From contig NC_080672.1 in NCBI RefSeq assembly GCF_030247195.1, positions 306,373,115 through 306,437,114 of the forward strand: a DNA stretch of 64,000 bases, read 5' to 3'. Positions within the stretch are counted from its first letter, which is position 1; every line of letters begins with the position of its first letter. Under the pieces are notes generated by a model. That model had not been told where the DNA came from. It searched no databases and worked only from the letters and a program-made list of their open reading frames with translations. The position numbers and the translations under genes are program-made. The stretch is from Topomyia yanbarensis. Its lineage: Eukaryota > Arthropoda > Insecta > Diptera > Culicidae. Of this stretch, positions 44,495 to 59,400 are shown piece by piece.

Positions 44495-45296
44495 AAAAGG
44501 GCGATACTTACAAATGTAAATATAGGGCTTTTTTCATACATACGAATGAGGGATTTGAAACGCAACAAATTAACCTAAAAATTTGGATTCTGCGATATTG
44601 CTTTCTTAAACTACAGCAAAAAATACAACGGGCGAAACTGTATTTTTGTTTGTTTATTTAAAGTTTCGCCTTCCACGCTCCATGCAAACAAACAGGGCGA
44701 TACTTTTTTTGCTAGCAGTTTAGAGGCGAAACTGTTATTTTCGTATTTTTTAGGATTATCAAGCTGATACCAGCTGTAAATAGTAACAATGATCTCTATT
44801 AAAAAACACGGACGAAATCGGTGGTGTAGAACGGTAGTTATTGTAAAAAAACGCAAGGACGATACTTCAATGCTGATAGGTGGGACCGAAAAAGTAAACA
44901 ATCGCCAAAGGGGCGATACTATCATTCTGTCAATTTCAATAGCAAAAACAAATTTTAATTTAATAATTTCAAATACTTTATGAAGTTTTGGGTTTCGATC
45001 ACTGAATCATGCAATCTAGGATGTATTGTTTGTTTGTTTATTTAATTGAAGGCTTTAACCTCATAGGTCATTCGCCTTGATAAGAAAAAAAAAATAAATA
45101 AATAATTTACATCGGATTTTACAAAAAAATTCATAGATTATTGTTTTATTGTAGTCCGGGAGATGTCTCGTTGCTATGTGGGAATCTAGGATGTAAAAAA
45201 ACACAATAGTTCTTAAATAGGAAATAAAATCAAGTCTGGAAATATTCACTGTTGATTTTCTTTGAATGGTATCACTGCTAGTATCGCCTTTTTCAA
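44495..45296. mobile_element. Possible TIR element with GGGCGATAC motifs
   Basis: aaaagggcgatact near 44495 is inverted as agtatcgcctttttc near 45282. Further ggcgatact or ggcgaaact motifs occur at 44630, 44664, 44695, 44730, 44855 and 44908. The clustering in both orientations suggests a nonautonomous element with subterminal sites. No target duplication identified. A truncated SINE tail (45030-45085, minus) lies within. Confidence 0.45.
45030..45085 (-). mobile_element. SINE 3'-tail fragment
   Basis: In reverse complement, 'aaggcgaatgacctatgagg' then 'ttaaagccttcaat' parallels the SINE tail at 34945-34985 (gaggcaaatgaccctaaagt, taaaacctctataatcc). The tRNA-like head is missing. Confidence 0.4.
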
Positions 45297-45830
45297 GAAA
45301 AAGCGTTGATTTCTTAGTTCTGAGTCGCGTTGGAAATTTGAGTAAAGTATAAACTTCAAATCGATTCAAAAAAATTTCGATTTTTTTGGCTCAGTGCAAT
45401 ATATAACCCCTTTAGGAAAATTCAGTTTTCCCACCACAATATAGATATTTTATTACCAGAGCATTAACAATAATTCGTTGGTATGTCTATTTTATGAGCC
45501 ATTTTTTCGCTTTGGTTTGGGATTTCTAGCAATGATGTTGGCCTATGCTGATTTGAGCGATTCTCTGAGTCCTGCCACTATCCCATGTAGTATGTGTTAT
45601 CAAAAACATCGCGAAGCATCAAGTTCTAAATGTTCTCAAGCGATATAATATCCGTAGAGTGATAAGAGTTATAAGAAATGTCTCATCACACTGTTAGGTG
45701 GATTAAAAACGTTTTTAAAAGGACAATAAAAGCCGTTTAAACTACTTAGTAATTTCATTACTGTTATTTTAGATAAAGTTTTATGGAAAATGCTGTAACA
45801 CTTGTATAAACTGTCAATCATATAAACTTA

Positions 45831-46086
45831 AGGTACTTGCTTACAGAGTAGCGGCGAGAAGCCGAACTACGGCTGAAACTGACGTTAAAATGCGAGATGC
45901 GAGAAACCTGTTTGCTGCAAACCAAACGGATGATGTCAGAGTGAAAGACGAGCGGATCTGCGCCGACTATCTGATTTTACTCTGACAGGCTCCATTTGAT
46001 ACGCTGTAAGCAAGTTTCTCGCAGCTCGCATCCTACTGTCAGTACCAGCCCCCGTTTAGCTTCTTGCCGCCACTCTGTAAGCACCT
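45831..46086. mobile_element. MITE, AGGTACTTGCTTACAGAGT ends, TTA duplication
   Basis: The left end (aggtacttgcttacagagt then agcggcgagaagc) and right end (gcttcttgccgccactctgt then aagcacct) are inverted over about 32 bp. TTA at 45828-45830 and 46087-46089 fits PIF/Harbinger. It is 256 bp, noncoding, and lies about 430 bp past the stop of the zinc-finger gene. Confidence 0.75.
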
Positions 46087-46516
46087 TTACTTGGAAAAAG
46101 CAATTATTAATTAGATGTCGATAGTCATGCTTTGATAAAACATGAATAAAACCAATTAGAATTTGGATTCTTACCTTGAATGCTAAATAGTAACTAAGTG
46201 AGGACACTTTTTTCAAATCGGTTGTTTGACACGACTCAATGCATCTATCGAACCGGACCGTACTTCTTTGTTTTTATAATTAATAGGTAATAAAAATGTC
46301 AACTTTACTAATATGAGTTGCAATTACTAAATATAAACAAGCAAAAGTTAAAATTGCAGTGCCTGAATTTCGCTTAAAATTTAAAAGGAAAATTAAAGTT
46401 TATGACGATTATATCTGCTTATCACAAACTTGTTATAATATTTCAAAGCTTAACCGTAATCAATGGATTACCTCGAACATTGATCATTTTGAAATTCAAC
46501 TGCCTATTGCCATTTT

Positions 46517-48466
46517 CTACAACCACCGTTTGCTTCCGTACAGTTCTAATTCTGGAACAGGATTTTCTAGAAGCTCTGACGCATGCCTTTTCTCAACGTG
46601 CTTTCGGCGATAGTCTTTCCTCATGAATTTCTTGGGACAGTAAAAGCAAGGGAACGGTCTCTGCTTCTCGTGGAACAGACGAACATGCCGGTTCAGGTCA
46701 GAACTGCACGGGAAGGATTTTCCGCATTGTGGACACGGGAACTTTTTCGGACCGGTGTGAATTCGGATGTGAAATTTCAAACAACTATCCCGTACAAAAT
46801 TTGCCGGACAGTAGGGGCAAACAAGGGGGCGTTCGCCCGTATGCAGCCGCGCATGCTCTAGGAGATTTTTTCTGGTTTTAAAACGCCGGGTACATACTTC
46901 ACACCGATATCGATCTGTTGGCACGGTGTGACGTTGTACATGTCTTCGGTAGGTATCTCTATTGCTGAAAGCCATTGGACAGTGCTTACATTGAAACGCC
47001 AATTCTCCGTTGTGAAAAATTTTATGATCCCGCAGGATACTGGCGCCGGTGAAAATCTTGCCACATTGGTCACATTGATGAACTTTTGGGCACTTGATTC
47101 GTCGTGTCTGATGTTCGTACAACCGCTTATCGTTCGGGAAATTGTGAAAACATACGTTGCAGACCCACGGACGCTGCTTATTCGCTGCAGGTTTATCCGG
47201 AAGGTGAACTTTGTCTGAGTGAGTCTTGAGCGCATCCGCTGTAGCAAACATTTCCCCACACCCGCAGCATGTGCGAGATTTATCTGGAACCACCACATTC
47301 GATCCATGCTGTCGTGCATAATGAGAGTAAGCTCTTTTACGAATAGTAAAAATATCACCGCATAATTTGCACTGGAAATTTAGTTTGCCAATTTGTTTAT
47401 GATTTTTGTATGCATTACTGCTTAATACTTTGAAACAAGTTGGGCATTGTTTCTTGCCTAGCAATAGTTTACACGGCACAGAATTTTTCAAGTGGACTCT
47501 AGTAGTATGAACATTCAACTCATCCTGACTGACAAAACTGGTTCTGCAGCCGCAACAAGTGACTGCGATTGATGGAATTTCGTCAAATGCGTCAGGAAAC
47601 ATATGTCTGATGAGCTGATTTTTTTTAGAAGTTGATTCTTCATTTTGCTCTTTACTTTGATCCTCCGATTTTTGATCGTCACTTTTCTGATCGTTTGCAT
47701 CATCAAATTCTGGCTCACTAACAGAGTCGTTGTTTTCGGCGTTAATTATTACTCCATCATTATTTTGAGCAATGATTTCCGGCTCAAGATTCGACAAATC
47801 GTAATCGTTGAAATCCGCCGACAGTGGGTCTTTATTGAACGTCCCAAGGGAAATGAAAGTTTTCCCATCGCTAAAACAATTTTTAAATTATTTTAAACCT
47901 TCGATTCATTCGATTCATTTCAAAACATACCATGATTCCACTGTAGGTTCACATGCGTCAGATAAATTGGCGGCATCCATTTCAAGCATACAGAAATCTT
48001 CAACTTCACCTAAAGGATTAACGGCGTCATCATCCGGTTCAATTTTGAATATTGATTCCACTTCCTGAAAAGGTCTCAGCTTCTGATCAGAGCTCTGACA
48101 CAGCATTCTCAGTTTGTAGGCTGCTTCTACAGCTTGCAAGCACTTCTTGCAACAGCGCTCGGGAAGACTGTCAAATTCCGATACATACACTCCACCCACC
48201 AGGGATAGTATTTCCGCCAGGGGTCGATCCTGTACCGTGTGCTCCCATATATTCGTCATTCGCAGTTTCTTTCTGGACCGCAAACAAATGCGGCACCTCG
48301 GGGGATCATCTTTGGAATTAGCCGGTATCTTAGGATTACGTAACTGTAACATGCACAACTCTTTTAACGTTGCCGGCATGGTAGAACGCGTCGTTACTCT
48401 GCTGCACATCCAGAAGAACTGTGTGGTTAATTGAGCGGCTGATAATCTACTGCGTGAAAAGGGCAT
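46517..48466 (-). CDS. ZAD-C2H2 zinc-finger transcription factor, 2 exons
   Basis: Nuclear DNA-binding protein of the insect ZAD-ZnF class. Exon 1 is 48466-47931, intron 47871-47930 (60 bp; gtatgt...gttttag) and exon 2 47870-46517, giving about 629 codons. Residues ~58-130 form the ZAD: CRICLRS, then PLAEILSLVGGVYV and CCKKCLQAVEAAYKLR, with two C-x2-C pairs (CRIC; CKKC). An acidic linker rich in D/E/Q/S follows. Exon 2 encodes about ten C2H2 fingers, e.g. HQCDQCGKIF...HKIFH, FQCKHCPMAF...HVQRH, LVCPYCPANF...HIRIH and FPCPQCGKSF...HVRLFH; HTGERP- and HTGPKKF-type linkers join the last ones. Starts at 48466 and 48379 (MPATLKEL) are both possible, each with A at -3. No breaks seen. Target genes are unknown; MADF/ZAD proteins often dimerise through the ZAD. 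Confidence 0.92.
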
Positions 48467-49440
48467 TGTTCTGTAAACTATTTTTAGATTTCACTTAGAC
48501 GATTTGTTAAAGTGGACTTTCAGCAAATCGTCGTATAAAAAATTTAAACGACCACATGTGCAGTGTTCTCGATTGCAATCTGCGTTAAGTCGTGTTGATT
48601 TATCGAACCCGGGAAGGAGAAACGGACACGAAATATGAAAAACGCTTTTAATCCACCTGGCAGTGTGATGAGACATTTCTTATAACTCTTAGAACTGCGT
48701 CTTCGGATCATAGGCGGCTCCAGATGCTTGGCAAAGGGGGGCGGGGCACACCTTTCTGACATAAAAGTTTCGAATTTTGGAAACTTATTTCTTAACACAG
48801 TTCGTATTTAGAGATATGCGAATAGTTAGACGAATCACATCATCCTTGAATGCAATCACTATTCTTTTTTCTTTACTAATCGTCAGGGAGTCCATTTTGC
48901 TATTGATTTTGTAATATAAACAACACGTGGCGAATGTTTGTGTTTTCCAGATAGTCAAGCCCAATTTTACGCAATCGATCAGGATACAATGGGTGATATG
49001 AAGGGTTTCACAATAGCAGATCTGTTAGCAATACAAACTCAGAAATCATTTACAGAAAAGCGAAATAATATTTTAATATCAGCCTTCAATTTAAATGTTA
49101 ATTTAATTTCAGGTTACGATTGACATATAAGATATCAAAATGTGTTCCATTTTGATACGCTTTTTTTATTTATTTTTCCTCGGCAAAACATCAAAAGAAT
49201 ACTTTCTTTGTTATCAATAAGAAATTTCAACATATCAATGAATTTACAATTTACTTTCACTAATTACACAAATAGAAATTGGGGCAATTTTTCTGGCTAG
49301 TATTTTCAGAGAAACCACAGAAAACGAAATCAGAGACCAACTAACACAAGTCCAAGTACAAGTGTTGATTCAACCACATTCAATAAAGGTCAGTCTGCTG
49401 AGAAGCGTCTAAATCGTGACCATAATTAATTAAAGTCCAA
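48467..49440. other. Upstream region of zinc-finger gene; no other gene
   Basis: The likely promoter lies just beyond 48466 on the minus strand; no TATA box or initiator could be assigned. The rest has short frames only. Confidence 0.35.
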
Positions 49441-49464
49441 TAGCTTAACACAGCCTTTGAAGAG

Positions 49465-49600
49465 TTAGAGTAACTCGGTCAATCTCAGTAGACGTGCCTA
49501 TAGGTTTCACACAAGGGAGTCACTTAGGACAATTGATTTTTGGTTTATTTGTTAAAAATCTATGCCATTATGGCGAAAAAACTGAACACTGAACTGTGCG
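49465..49600 (+). pseudogene. LINE reverse transcriptase scrap
   Basis: The frame reads VDVPIGFTQGSHLGQLIFGL then FVKNLC, corresponding to the GVPQGSHLGPLLF-x-LFINDL block of jockey-type RT with several substitutions. No more than about 40 residues survive. Confidence 0.5.
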
Positions 49601-50046
49601 GCAAATCTGTCTTCGAGGAGGCTACAAATGTCACCGAGCAAATAAACAACCTATCAGTAGCCCCAAACAACACGTACTGGCCAGAGCCCGGGCCCGTTAT
49701 CTGTAGGGCCTGGTGCTAACGAAATTTGATGGATGTGTTTTGATCGACAATGAAATTTATGCGACACACCATTTTAAATAAATCCAAGGCTCGAATTTTA
49801 CAAGGCTGCTCACGGTTTCTAGCAGATAAAAAATTGTTCCCCAAACAAATGGTTTAACAAGGGAACTGTTCCTGTGGCAAGAACATCAGCATCATCAGTT
49901 CCATGATGGCCCAATTTCGCAATGGCCAAATCTAGCCAGCTGTCATAACAGCAAGGACTTGCTTCAATGGTCGACAATGGGGTCCAGTTGTGTGTATGTG
50001 TGTTTTTTTTTTACTTCGTGGTAAAGCTCTTATGCCGACCCAGCAT

Positions 50047-51815
50047 TAGGGTGTCCCAAAATGACATCATGTTAAAAAAGTCATCGGGCTCACTTCTTAA
50101 ATGAAAGGTTAGGGTATTGGGACCACTTTCTTCTTCGGAGTGAGTTTGCTAAAACGCTTCCTACTGGTGGCGACTTTTGATTTTTTGAAAAATGGGCCGA
50201 TTTTGGATAAAATTTCAAATTTATGCCTGTTGTAGTGGTCCTGAACTGTCTTAGATTTTTTTTTCAGCATTTTTAATTTTTCTGGAGATCCAAACGGAGG
50301 AGTTTGGTTAGTTAGTTTGTACAAATTTGGAATTATAAGAGCGGCAGGGCCATTAAAACTTAGTAAAAAGTGAAATTTTTGGTGTTTTTCAGTATTTTTT
50401 CTTCAAAACTGGGTATCTACAAAATTTTAAAAGTACAGGAAACACTTTATATAGTTGAGCCTAATTCAGGGGCGTAATTTTGCTGAAGAAAGTGTATAAC
50501 TATGGCTAATGGGGTATGAGTTATTTAAGTTTTTGTTAGATAACCTTTGACATTTTTAGCAATTTATCAAAAATAATGCTGTTCCAAAAAGTAAATCAGT
50601 TCAAATGTGCTTTGACCACACATTTTTTCTCGAAAAATAGAAGGAAAATCATGAAAAATGACGTTTTCTGTACGTCTTAAGTATGTCAGGACGAGGTTTA
50701 ATGAGCATCTGATGATTTTTTTCGTAACTTAAATTATACAAATAATAACTTTGCTAATGACGCCAAGTCTCTAATTATTTTTTGAAGAGTTAATTCTCCA
50801 TAATTACTTCTAGGAGGTATCTTCAACAAAACGATTGTGTCGGAAGATGCGCTGTATTCTGTTGTAAAACTTTTTGAGGATATTTGCCCCAAATTTGACT
50901 ATTTCGGAATTATGTGATCTAAACAGTAAATATCAGTTTTTTAACACTCACCTCACTCTTCTGCATTTTTCTCCACTTCAAAGTTCCTAACGTGAAAATA
51001 AGACTTTATATACAAAATGTAAGTACGTTAATCAATTCAGCCTTCAAATATACGCCATAACTTGCCATTAACTCGACATATTTGTTTAATTTTAGTGATT
51101 TTCAAACCCGCTAGGTGGTTATTAGTATAGAAAATATTTGTTAAAAAAAATCGTCAAATGCTCATAAAAACCGATTCTGATGTACTAGAGACAAGCGAAA
51201 AACGCCATTTTTCATCATTTTCCTTCTATTTTCCGAAAAATAATATGCGGACTAAGCCCACTTAAGTTGTTTTATTTTGTAGAACAGTGTTATTTTTTAT
51301 GAATATCATAAAATGTCAAAAGGTTATTTAACAAAAACTTAAATAACTTATACCCCATTGGCCGTAGCTATACACTTTCTTCAGCAAAATTACGCCCCTG
51401 AATTCGGCTCAACTATATCAAGTGTTTTCTGTACTTTTAAAATTTTGTAGATACCCAGTTTTAAAGAAAAATACTGAAAAACACCAAAAATTTCACTTTT
51501 TACTAAGTTTTAATGGCCCTGCCGTTCTTATAATTCCAAATTTGTACAAACTAACTAACCAAACTTGTCCGTTTGGATCTCCAGAAAAATAAAAAATGCT
51601 GAAAAAAATCTAAGACAGTTCAGGACCACTTCAACAGGTATAAATTTGAAATTTTATCCAAAATCGGCCCATTTTTCAAAAAATCAGAAGTCGCCACCAG
51701 TAGGAAGCGTTTTAGCAAACTCACTCCGAAGAAGAAAGTGGTCCCAATACCCTAACCTTTCATTTAAGAAGTGAGCCCGATGACTTTTTAACATGATGTC
51801 ATTTTGGGACACCCT
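50047..51815. mobile_element. Long-arm foldback element, 9-bp duplication (Mutator-like?)
   Basis: The two arms, about 50048-50725 and 51140-51815, are inverted copies with moderate divergence. Outer ends read agggtgtcccaaaatgacat. A perfect 9-bp repeat, acccagcat, lies at 50038-50046 and 51816-51824. Very long TIRs with a 9-bp duplication fit Mutator-like elements; some foldback families are alternatives. The arms contain no gene; mirror-image 70-codon frames (MYKLTNQ... and VWISRKIKN...) only reflect the repeat. Confidence 0.75.
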
Positions 51816-52109
51816 ACCCAGCATACGTTCAATAGTTAGACCATTCACCATACTACCGATTTCGTCCATTATGTGCCAGAGTGAGGGACTCTGAACAGCA
51901 AAGATAACTCTGAACACAATTTCTCAAACCTCCACCAAGAAGTCCGACATTTGCCTGATCCCCCGGATTCCATTTAAAATGACTACTTCGGAGAGAGGCT
52001 GTGCTCATGCACTTCACTGGATTCCAGGTCTAGTTGTCATGTCATGTCCTGCACGGCATGGTATTCATCAAGCGCTCTTCCCTGCGTTGACCAGTTGGAT
52101 GCCGTGGTC

Positions 52110-52760
52110 GATCCAGTGATTCCGGTTGGAGGGTGGCTTCCGGTTTACTGGTACCCCAACAACCCTACACTGGTGGTTTGTCGTGTTCGGTGGTGGAGCT
52201 TGCCTCGGCGGAGAGTTCCCTGACGAAAGAATGACTCCCGCAACCGCTCACGGGCACGTTATTCTTGATTCGAGGCAGTTCGACACAATGCCGACGTCTG
52301 TCCGGCGAATCTGGGTGGAGTATTGCGTCCGGTTCACTGGTACCCCGACGATTCAAGTCGGCGATTCGCCACGGACTACTCGGAATATTCCCCGACGGTG
52401 GATCTTTCCTACTCTGACGAAGAATTCCCCGGCAGTGTAAGATCTTCCGAAACCGATGCTACCCGGGTATATGCCAAGGCCGGTCATGCGATTCTGGTTG
52501 GAGGTTGATTTCCAGTTCACAGGCGCACCGACGACCTTTTGCCGGTGCTACTTCACGATCTACTCGAGCTAATCCCCAGCAGTGGGCCCAGCCTACTCCA
52601 ACGGAGAAATTTCCCGTCGTCAAAAGTCCTCTCGAAACCGTTATCTCGATGCTGGTCCGTTAGGTGCCGAGGTCAGTCCTGGGATTCCGGGGGAGGATGA
52701 CTTCCGGTTCTCTTGTGCCCCGACTTTCGGTTCATCGGTGCCTCGATACCCGTAGCCATG
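52110..52760 (-). repeat. 3' tail repeats of R1-type LINE
   Basis: Three to four diverged units, each starting near 52118, 52322, 52490 and 52680, share 'gattccggttggaggntg', 'cttccggttcactggtaccc' and 'cgac'. Spacing is roughly 170-200 bp. They follow the C-terminus of the minus-strand R1 remnant and are probably its 3' UTR. Confidence 0.55.
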
Positions 52761-52789
52761 TACTGCTACGTTGCTGCTCGTTGCTCCTC

Positions 52790-53960
52790 TCACCATCTTC
52801 GTTGCAACGCTGACATGATCTGAACAACTGTTCTGTTCTTCGCGTCCCATTTTTCTTTGTCCGCGTACATTCTTTGGACTATATTGTTCTTGATAAAGTC
52901 CTCACCGACAATGGTTCTCATTTCGTTTTGCTGGTGCTCGAATCGCGGGCATTCGAAGACCACGTGTTCAGGCGTTTTCTCTGCATCACCGCACGCGATA
53001 CAGTAGGGCGATCTCACGTGTCAGAACATATTTCTTCAAACAGCCATGCCCTGACAAGAACTGTGTCAAGTGGAAGTTCACTTCACCATGCGCTCTGTTC
53101 ATATACACCGACAGGGATGGACTTAGTTGATGTGTCCATCTACCGTTTACAGCGTTATCACACTGATGTTGCCACTTGCTTAAGGTATCAGCTCGGGCTT
53201 GTTTACGAACTCCTCTCGTTCCTCGATCCCTATAACACTCGCTATCATCTTCGAATAGAAGGTTTATGGGAATCGTTCCAGCTATCACGTAGGCTACCTT
53301 AGATGAGATAGTTCGATACGTGCTAGACACCCGCATGGCCATCAGTCTGAAGATGTGTTCCTCTTCGTCTGCAGTGCCGTCACCCATGCAGGTCTTGCCA
53401 GTGGTCGCTTTTTACTGCTGCTGACCGCCCAATTGTTGGACATGATCCGAGATCACTTTTTCGGCCTTGCGTGGTCGATGTGGCTGTTAAAGCTTAGCCG
53501 GTCATCTATCATTACTCCCAGTTGTCTAATACACTCTCTAACCAAATCCTGCGGCACTGATTTGCAATTGCTTATCAACACCAACTCGGTTTTGTGGTGA
53601 GCTAACGTCAGCTTCTTCTCGCGCATCTATCGCCCCCTTTGCGAGTCCTTCTACTTCCTCTAGTGATTCGCCAATCACTAGGAGCACCACGTCGTCCGCA
53701 AAACCGACAATCTCTCGCTCCTGAGGAGGCTCAGCTTCAACACTCCGTCGTACATAGCATTCCAAAGAGTTGGGCCGAGTATGGAATCCTGTGGAACATC
53801 CGCTGTTACGGTTACACTTCTTTTTCCGGTGTCAGTTTCGTAGATCAGTTGCCTATTCTAAAAGTAGCTCCTCAGAATCCTACTGAGGTACTGGGGAACT
53901 CTCAGTATGTGCAGCGAATCGGCGATTGTAGCCCAACTAGCACTGTTGAAGGCGCTTTTA
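52790..53960 (-). pseudogene. R1-clade LINE remnant (RT to C-terminal knuckle)
   Basis: On the minus strand the RT catalytic block EREIVGFADDVVLLVIGESL (about 53630-53710) is followed, after several frameshifts, by VAYVIAGTIPINLLFEDDSE (about 53260) and the C-terminal CCHC-type knuckle YCIACGDAEKTPEHVVFECP (about 52960). This order is that of R1-clade ORF2 with no RNase H. The N-terminal endonuclease is missing. It is dead. The R1 fragment at 2539-2905 is a separate copy. Confidence 0.75.
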
Positions 53961-54271
53961 CGTCCAATGTAACTTCTGTGTTTACTTACTTTGCGTCATA
54001 GAATCGTGATGCGCACGCGAGACAGGACACGACGTTCTGTAGATAGGTCGTCGGGTTTCTCGGATTTTCGTTACCAGTATTAGCGCTACCACAACGCTAG
54101 TAGAAGCTATACTTTGCTTGTTACTAACAAAAATTCGAAAATATTTTTGTTACCAAATTTAATTAACTGTGTGTTACAAAGAACAAAACAAACTGATGAC
54201 CTTGTTGATCACTTCTAAAATATTATATTAAATTTATTTATTAATATATTTCCTGATTGTACATCATATTA

Positions 54272-54560
54272 TCATGATTTAATCTGTTTCACAATATTCC
54301 GCCACGTCACTCGGTCAGTTGCTGCTTGTCTCCAACCTCTCAGGTGCCCGATACTCGCCAGGTTCTGCTCCACTTGGTCCAGCCACCGGGAACGCTGCGC
54401 TCCTCTCCGTCTTGTACCTGCCGTGTTGGAGGTGAAAACCAACTTGGTGCGTTTGTTGTCCGGCATCCTCACAACATGCCCCGCCCACCGTAGTGTCTCA
54501 TATCGGAGCTCACAACTCGCGATATCTGTGTTGTCACAGTTACACTGACTGTCGGAAACG
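54272..54560 (-). pseudogene. RTE-like LINE C-terminal fragment
   Basis: The frame contains [20 protein letters not shown] and, after [20 protein letters not shown], ends [11 protein letters not shown] before a stop, the usual C-terminus of this LINE type. Its upstream side runs into the TA microsatellite. It shares a 36-bp identical segment with the remnant at 59997-60400. Confidence 0.7.
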
Positions 54561-54563
54561 TAG

Positions 54564-56458
<1,895 letters not shown>

Positions 56459-56477
56459 TATGTATATATTGTTCAGC

Positions 56478-59400
56478 ATACCTACCGCATAACGAATCAT
56501 CTCCTTCTGATGATTTCAAAAGCGTTGTATCATATTGTAGCAGAAATGGGCTTCCGCTCATTATCGGCAGTGATGCGAATGCTCATCACGTCATTTGAGG
56601 CAGCTCAGACATCAATCTGAGAGGCTCTGAACTGATGGAGTACATAAGTAGTACAAATCTCCATATTCTGAATGTGGGAAACCGACCAACTTTTGCGAGG
56701 TCTGGGAGGGAGGAGGTGTTAGACATAATACTTTGCTCTGATAGAATTTTGCATGAACTGGGAAATTGGCAGGTTCTAAATGAAACTGAACCGTCTCTAT
56801 CCGATCATAAATATATATATTTTTCGATCATTTTGATGTCACCTTCAATTTGGTGACATATCGTAATCCTAAATCTACAAACTGGGACCTCTTTTTGGAA
56901 AACTTGGCGACAAAATTTCAAGGATATTTTTCAACAATTAGTCAACTAGACGACTTAGATGACGTCGTGGATACGACAAACTCATTCATATCAGCATTCT
57001 ACGAAGAAGCTTGTGCACTTCGTACTGTTAAATCGACTAGGGGAACCCCTTGGTGGAGGGCTGAGCTTGAAAGAATGAAGAAAGTTTTGAAAAGAGCTTC
57101 GAACCGGCGTCAGCGTCATGACTCCAGGGCTTTCAGGTCAGCTCGTAGAGCATATAAGAAATGTCTTAGATCTGCAGAACGGGCTGGCTGGCAAAGCCTA
57201 TGCACTAATGTCTCTAGTCTGAACGAGGCTAGCAGATTAAATAAAATTCTCTCCAAATCGAATGATTTTCAGATGAACTCCTTAAAAACCAGAGATGGTG
57301 TTTATGTGACGGACGAAAAAGATGTTCTTAATTGTCTCTTCGACACACACTTTCCAGGTTGTATCGATCCGGAGTTGAACAATGTTCACAGATCTCATTC
57401 TGGTGATTCGGACTCGTGGGCGTTAGCACGCACATTGGTTTCCACTGAATCGGTCAAGCGGGCAGTTGACAGCTTTGCTCCATACAAATCACCCGGAAAA
57501 GATGGAATACTTCCCGTGCTACTGCAAAAGGGATTTGATATTCTTAAACATGTCTTGAAAAAGATTTTGCTTTCCAGTCTTGCTACCGGGTATATCCCGA
57601 AAGCATGGCGAGAAATAACTGTAAGATTTATTCCCAAAGGGGGCGCTCAAGCTATAAAGAAGCCAAGAGTTTTAGGCCTATCAGTTTAAATTCTTTTCTT
57701 CTGATAGCTTTGGAACGGATAATCGATCATCACATCAGGAACGTTAGTTTAGTTGAATATCCACTGCACAAAATGCAACATGCATATCAATGTGGGAAAT
57801 CCACAATAACTCTGCCGCACGATGTTGTTTACAACATTGAGAAAGCCTTCTCGCTCAAGCAATCTAGCTTGGGTGTATTCCTAGATATTGAGGGTGCTTT
57901 TGACAATGTGTCCTTCCAGTCTATTCTGGAAGCGACGCGCGGTCATGGGATACCTGCATGTATCTCAGGTTGGATAAACGCAATGCTTAGTAACCGCACA
58001 CTTTGCTCGTCACTGCGACAGGCTGAGATACGGAAGTTGAGTATTTGCGGTTGTCCTCAGGGCGGCGTTCTGTCACCTTTGTTATGGAACTTAGCTGACG
58101 GCTTGTTGAAGAAACTCAATGAGCTTGGATTTCCAACCTACGGGTTTGCTGACGATTACCAAATACTAATTCCTGGATTTTGCATCGGAACAATCTTTGA
58201 CTTAATGCAACATGCATTAAGAGCTGTCGAACAGTGGTGTCGACAAGTTAAATTATCAGTTAACCCAAGCAAAACTTCAATGGTTCATTTCACGAAGAAG
58301 CGAATAACAACCGGGGTTCGTCCCTTGCAGTTCTTTGATTCTGAGCTACTGTGTGCAGATCAAGTCAAATACGTTGGAGTCATATTGGATTCCAAACTGA
58401 ATTGGTCTGCTCACATTGAGTTCAGAGTCAAGAAAGCGTGCATGGCCTTCGGGCAGTGCAGACGAACTTTTGGAAAGACCTGGGGTCTCAAACCTAAATA
58501 CATCTATTGGATTTACACGACAATTGCACGTCCAATACTGTCATACGGATGACTTGTGTGGTGGCAGAGGGGAGAGGTGGTGACAGTCCAGTCAAAGCTA
58601 AACCATCTGCAAAGAATGGCGCTCATGGCGTTGACTGTTGCTTTCACCACGACTCCGACTGCTGCTCTTGAGGCACTCCTAAATATCAAACCATTACACA
58701 TACACTTAAAACAAGAAGCACTATCATGTGCATACAGACTGCAGGTTACTGGGCTTTGGAACAGTAATCATGTTGATCTTGCTACCAGTAATACACGATT
58801 GTGGTCACAAATGGTTACATGAGGTGAAGATATTCTTGCTCCCAGCGATATTACACTCACTTGTAGTTTTCCTTACAGGACATTCCATGTGAAGATTCCC
58901 TCTCGAGAGGAGTGGTTGTCTGGCTTTATGGAAAGACAACAACAAACGCAAGTGGCTTGTTACAGTGACGGTTCTCTGATGGAGGGACGTGCTGGTGCTG
59001 GTGTCTACTGTCGCGAAATGAGATTGGAACAATCTCACTCACTAGGTACTGTATTCCAAGCAGAAATCTTTGCGATTATGTGCGGGGTGCAATCGGCCCT
59101 TCAACTGAGTTTGTCCGGCAGAGTTATAAACTTCTGCGATAGTCAGGCTGCAATCAAGGCCCTTAGCTCAGACAAATCCCGGTCCAAGCTAGTGATCGCG
59201 TGCCGAACCCAAATTGAAGAACTAAGCATTGTCAACACTATCTACCTTGTCTGGGTGCCCGGACATTGCGGTATTACTGGAAATGAATGGGCTGACGAAT
59301 TGGCCAGGGCGGGTTCAGCGATTGACTTCGTAGGTCCCGAGCCCGTGCTGCCAATTTCGACAAGTTGGATAAGGGAAAAAATACGGTCCTGGGCTTCGTC

